From Daucus carota subsp. sativus (lineage: Eukaryota; Streptophyta; Magnoliopsida; Apiales; Apiaceae), in assembly GCF_001625215.2 (NCBI RefSeq), contig NC_030386.2:19438545-19502544 (forward strand): a DNA stretch of 64,000 nucleotides, written 5' to 3'. Under the pieces are notes generated by a model that had not been told where the DNA came from, searched no databases, and worked only from the letters and a program-made list of their open reading frames with translations. Below, one piece after another: positions 59,803 to 64,000 of this stretch. Both the position numbers and the translations under genes were made by a program. Numbering within the stretch: the first letter of the stretch is position 1; every line of letters starts with the position of its first letter.

Positions 59803-60612
59803 CTTGATTTCGGATCATAGCGTTCGTAGAGTACCAAGTTAGTTAACTTAGCTTCACTGATCTGTTATCGATGTTAATGTTCATAACTACATCTTGTGTC
59901 TTGTGATGTGTAACTGTAGAGTTCGATGTAACATATCTTGTATTGTAAAAACTTACTCAAAAAAAATGAAAAATGCAGCCAAAAATGAGTTGCTTTTTAG
60001 TTACCAGAAATTGTTCACCAACAAAAATATCATTATACATTGAGATCAAAAGATAAATGTCATTATGAACTTGACTAGTTTACTCAAATGCGCATGAATT
60101 TTGTTCTATTTCTTTTCTATTTCCTTCTTTCCTCCTTTACACTTTTTTCCTCAAATTCACTAATGTTATATACGAATTTATTTTATCATAATTTTTTCGA
60201 GTAATATATGAAATACCGATTAAAAAAGAATCAATAAAATAAAATTATTTGTCATTAACTCAACCTAACTTGGTATAAATAATTTATAACTTGAACTCAA
60301 AATTCAGTTTAAATAATTTATAGACATCGAACTCAAGATCATATTCCGGACTTAAATCCCAAATCCCGTCTAAATAATTTATGATTCGAATTCAAAATCC
60401 GGCTCCGAACTCAGACGCGAAGTCCGGTTTAAATAATTTACTACTCGAACTCGAACCGGGCTGACCGGGTACAAAAAGCCTAAGCATTTTGCTTGACAAC
60501 ATTCATCTCATCAATTCCCTGCCATTCTAGGTATTCTTCATCCTCTGTAAGTTCTGACTTGTGTTTATCCATTTTATTAAATACATATATATATTTCTAT
60601 TTCAGCACATGT
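59803..60612 (+). promoter_or_regulatory. Intergenic region and promoter of gene 4
   Basis: Third copy of the region upstream of genes 2 and 3, with the TTTAAATAATTTAT tandem array (about 60280-60460) and the same leader. Confidence 0.55.
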
Positions 60613-63600
60613 ATGCATATGGATTCAGTAGAGAAGCTCAATTCAGTAATAAAATTGACAGAAGCTCGAGAAGAGCAGGTAGAGAAAGCTATGCTCTCTC
60701 TACTAGTTGAGTGGAAGAATCTAGAGAGTCTAGATTCTTCCACTCAACAACTGTTACGGGATTGCTTCACCAATATTCAATCAAGGGAGGCTCAGTTGAA
60801 TGAGGTGAAGCAATCTGTAACGGCTCGGTTGAGTGAGGTGAAGCAATCTGTAACGAGTAGTAGTGAAGTACTTAATGAGGTGAGGAATAGTTTGGAAAGT
60901 AGGATCAAGGAGGTGGAAAGGAGGGAGAGGGAGGTAGAGGGTGAGGAGAGGAGAGTCGAGGAGAAGAGGAGGGAGGTGGAATGTGTGTTCGAGAGGTTTG
61001 AGATGGAAAAGAGAAAGTGGGAGGGGATTAAGGAGGCGATTGAGGAGAGGTCTGAGGTGGTTAGGTTGAAGGAGAACAGTATTGAGAGTCGGGAGGTGAA
61101 GTTGGAGGCGATATGCGGGGATTTGGAGGAGAGGGAGAAGGAGGTGGGGAGGATGCGGGAGGTGATTGAGAAGAGGAGTAAGGAGGTTGAGGGTATGGAG
61201 GAGGGTTTTGCTTCGAAGGAGAGAAATTTTGAGATGCTTAGGACGATTACGGTTGAATATTGTAATCGGTTTAGTTTGCAGAAGGAGCAATTGGATTTGG
61301 AGAAGAAGGAGGTTGAGGAGAGGGTTAAGGAGCTTGAAATGAAGGAGAAGTGTTTGAAGGAGCGGGTTGAAATGATTGATAAGAGGGAGAAGGAAATTGA
61401 TGCAAAGAATGTTATGAGCAAAGAACGATGTAAGGGAGTTGAAACTAGGGAGAAAAAGCTTGAAGATCGGTTGAAACAGTTTGAATTGAAAGAGAAGCGG
61501 TTAAAGGAGTCGATGGAAGCTATGGATTTGAAGAAGAAAGAAAATGAACTGAAGAACGTATCTAGTGAAGAAAGCTGTAGGAGACTTGAACATAGGGAGA
61601 AAAAGCTTGAAGACCAGCTGAAAGACCTTGAATTGAAAGAGAAGTACTTCAAGGAGTGGGTGGGAGGCATGAAAGTGAAGGAGAAAGAAATTGATTTGAA
61701 GAATGCCTTAAGTGAAGAAAGGTGCAGGAAACTTCAAAGTAGGGAGAAAAAGCTTGATGATCAGATGAAAGAATTTGAATCTAAAGAGAAGCAATTCAGA
61801 GAACAGGTGAAAACTATTGAATTAAAGAAAAAAGAGGTTGATAGAGGGAGGATTCTGAATGAAGAAAGATGCAAAAAACTTGATTTAATGGATAAAAACC
61901 AGATTGAGTTCTTGACTGAAAATCGAGTCGAGAGTATTGAGGCCAAGGAGAAAGAAGTCGATTCAATCAGAATTTCATGTGAAGAAAAATGCAGAAAATT
62001 TGAGTTGGAGAAGAAAAAACTCGAAGACCAGATTAAAGAATCTGAAATGAAAAAGAAACAGTTATGCAATGTTGACCTCTCAATTGTAAAACCTGAGCCA
62101 TGCAGTGTTGATGGTTCATATGCAGATATAAGATTTTCTATAACTATGGGTGGAAAGAATTTGCTCTTGTATTTAATTAGTCAAAAAAGTATTCTTCATT
62201 CTATGAGTGACGAAGTTTTTAGGGCTCTTAGGATGTCAGTGTATCCTGCAAAACTAGTCTTAGATGCAATGCAAGACTTTTACCTGATACTAGAGAATAA
62301 GGAGTTCGAAGCAGATGTAGTTTGTAAAAGTAGCAATCTTTTGTTGGAGCAGTTGAGGAGATTTTCTACTCAGATTCAACCATGTCTTAGAAAAGCAGCC
62401 ATGGAACTTGCACATGAATGGGAGAATAAAATGAAGAGCTCAGGGGAGGTTACTGTTTTCCTGAACCTTTTAGCGTCCTATGGGTTGGGGACTGCTTTTA
62501 ACCCAGGAAAGTTCTTAACTCTTTTTGAGGTTATCGGTCAGCATAAACAAATTTCAGAGTTATGCCAGCTCCTTGGTTACACCGAAAAAATGAGCGGTAA
62601 GTTTCATGTTTGCTTTCAAGTTTATGTACATGATTTAATGTCATATAAGATATACATGGAACAGTCCTTAGAAAATAACCTAATAAAAAATTCATGCCAT
62701 AGTACCAAAGTAATTTTTATGCTGTAGTAATGCTGTACTATTATGTTATCCCAACCTGAAACTTTTTCTGCTTTCTTGAACACAGAACTAATGGAATATA
62801 TATAACTATCAAGCATGTCTCTGGATGTAATTTCTCTGTAATTAGTATCTTTGTATCTGTACATAAATATATTATTTTTAGGATCTTTTCACGTTTTGTT
62901 ACAAAATCACAACCTTGTGGTGCACAGATCTGATATTTCAGGTTCTTATATGTGACAGATCTTATTCAAGTTATGTTAAAAGAGCATCAGCACGTTAAGG
63001 CTGTTAAATATGTTTGTGCTTTTGGGCTTCGTGACAAGTTTAAACCTGCATCACTTCTAAAAGAATTGTTGAAGAATTCTGAAGAGGCGTCAAAGGCTTT
63101 GTGTGAGAATAGTGACTGCCCAATTGACAAAAAGGTAAATCTCCTTTCTTGTTGTTTTATTATATTTATGGCAATATTTCTGAGCTTATATTTACTTTAT
63201 GTGATACCAGCACAAAAGTCACAAAAAGGTTGGAAAAAGGATAAGTTCAATAGAGAGTCTAGTGACATATAAAACCTGTGCGTTATTGGATATTCAGTTC
63301 AGAAACTCTTTATATTAAGTTCTTCTTGAAATTAATTGAAGGTTAATATTCTTTCTTAAGCTAAATACTACCGACATAAAATTTTATCCCAAGTTTCTTT
63401 CCTGCAATTATAAATTGCAGTTTATCCTTAAAGCATCTTAAGTTTAGTTTATAAGTGCAAAGGCCCGGACTTTTTCGGACTATTAAATCGAGCTAAACTA
63501 AAATACAATTCAATTTATCAATCCAAAAATCTTGTTACAAATACATCAACTACAAATCGTTAACCTAACGAAAAGTGCAATCTTGTTACAAATGTATTTT

Positions 63601-64000
63601 AGGTTAAGGATTTGTAATTGATATACTTGTAACAAGATTATGGATTGGTAAATTGAATTGTATTTTAGTTTAGCTCGATTTAATAATCGAAAAAGTGTGG
63701 CCTGTTACAATAAGGAAACAGTTGAGCATTATATTGCTTTTGTCCAAAAACGCTAAGAAAGCTTCTCTTACTTCTGGGTCTGGGAAAGCAATGCTTGATG
63801 GGGGCTTAGAAGTGTTTGATAATATAATATCTCAAAATGGTACGAGAGCTCTCTGAATATGCTTGTCATGGTTGTTAAGTAACAACTAGTCAACAAGTAA
63901 CAACTTTCATGCATGGGTCTTGTGTTTGGATTTCCTTTTGCATTTGAACTTATTGATATGGAGACTGTGTATGCACCTCCATGCATGGATTTGGGAGGAT
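60613..64000 (+). CDS. FRIGIDA-like gene 4, cut by window end
   Basis: Exons 60613-62596 and 62959-63134; exon 3 would start about 80 bp beyond the window. The frame is open through both. It is nearest to gene 3 but lacks exactly 300 bp (100 residues) of coil after LMDKNQIEFLTE, joining straight to NRVESIEAKEKEVD. That is about two 49-residue modules, so the first FRIGIDA repeat begins near residue 505 in place of 605. Exon 1 ends KMSG in place of KISG. Whether the missing exons are intact is not visible. Confidence 0.88.
63462..63702. mobile_element. Hairpin MITE in intron 2 of gene 4
   Basis: Third copy of the inverted-arm element at the homologous intron position. It starts GGCCCGGAC in place of GGCCCGCAC. 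Confidence 0.8.

Larger units (their letters stand above)
59475..64000 (+). repeat. Tandem duplication unit 3 (partial, window edge)
   Basis: Third copy starts at the second PPR/tail junction and runs off the window within intron 2 of gene 4. Confidence 0.92.

Noticed and set aside
1..64000. tRNA, rRNA, retrotransposon polymerase or virus-derived genes
   Set aside because: I looked for clover-leaf boxes, reverse transcriptase motifs and long terminal repeats and saw none that could be supported by eye.

Overview
This is a nuclear window from a flowering plant. It is AT-rich, with small exons bounded by GT/AG introns, plant-type gene families (F-box/FBA, VAP27, POB1-type BTB, TRAPPC6, FRIGIDA-like, PPR) and dense non-autonomous DNA transposons. 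A eudicot is likely. An asterid such as an Apiaceae species would fit the Stowaway load and the long FRIGIDA-like proteins, but nothing here proves the species. Gene models were read by eye, so exon edges rest on splice consensus and frame.

Layout. 1-3400: two Helitron-like 3' ends facing each other, plus short repeats. 3481-5102: an F-box/FBA gene broken by a Stowaway MITE and a 20-bp frameshifting duplication. 5103-9500: intergenic DNA with a duplicated segment. 9530-14350: MITEs, several with clear target-site duplications (TSDs) and several nested. 16500-22275: a gene fusing a VAP27-like MSP domain and coiled coil to a POB1-type BTB/BACK domain, frameshifted near its end and cut off by a MULE transposase fragment. 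22878-25832: a second, dead BTB/BACK copy split by a 2.2-kb hAT element. 26153-27873: a Pack-MULE-like element carrying a broken kaurene-synthase fragment. 28961-31890: an old duplication in which a dead TRAPPC6 exon and a FRIGIDA-like fragment precede an apparently active TRAPPC6 gene.

34408 to the window end is an array of four FRIGIDA-like genes, the last cut by the window. Each encodes a very long coiled coil built of about 49-residue modules, then three FRIGIDA-type repeats, then a Pro-rich tail. Gene 1 (34408-40428) has a tail expanded by a 120-bp minisatellite. Genes 2, 3 and 4 lie in a recent tandem duplication with units of 9647 bp (40102-49748) and 9726 bp (49749-59474) and a third unit running off the end. 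The unit junction joins a PPR gene in frame to the minisatellite tail of the FRIGIDA-like gene, so a chimeric PPR-FRL tail locus is present twice, each copy with a different disabling lesion.

Function. FRIGIDA-family proteins are known as nuclear scaffolds in flowering-time chromatin control. The array may give dosage or diversification of such a scaffold. The neighbouring genes (F-box, VAP-BTB, TRAPPC6) do not form a pathway with it. What links the window is duplication, transposon insertion and exon shuffling.
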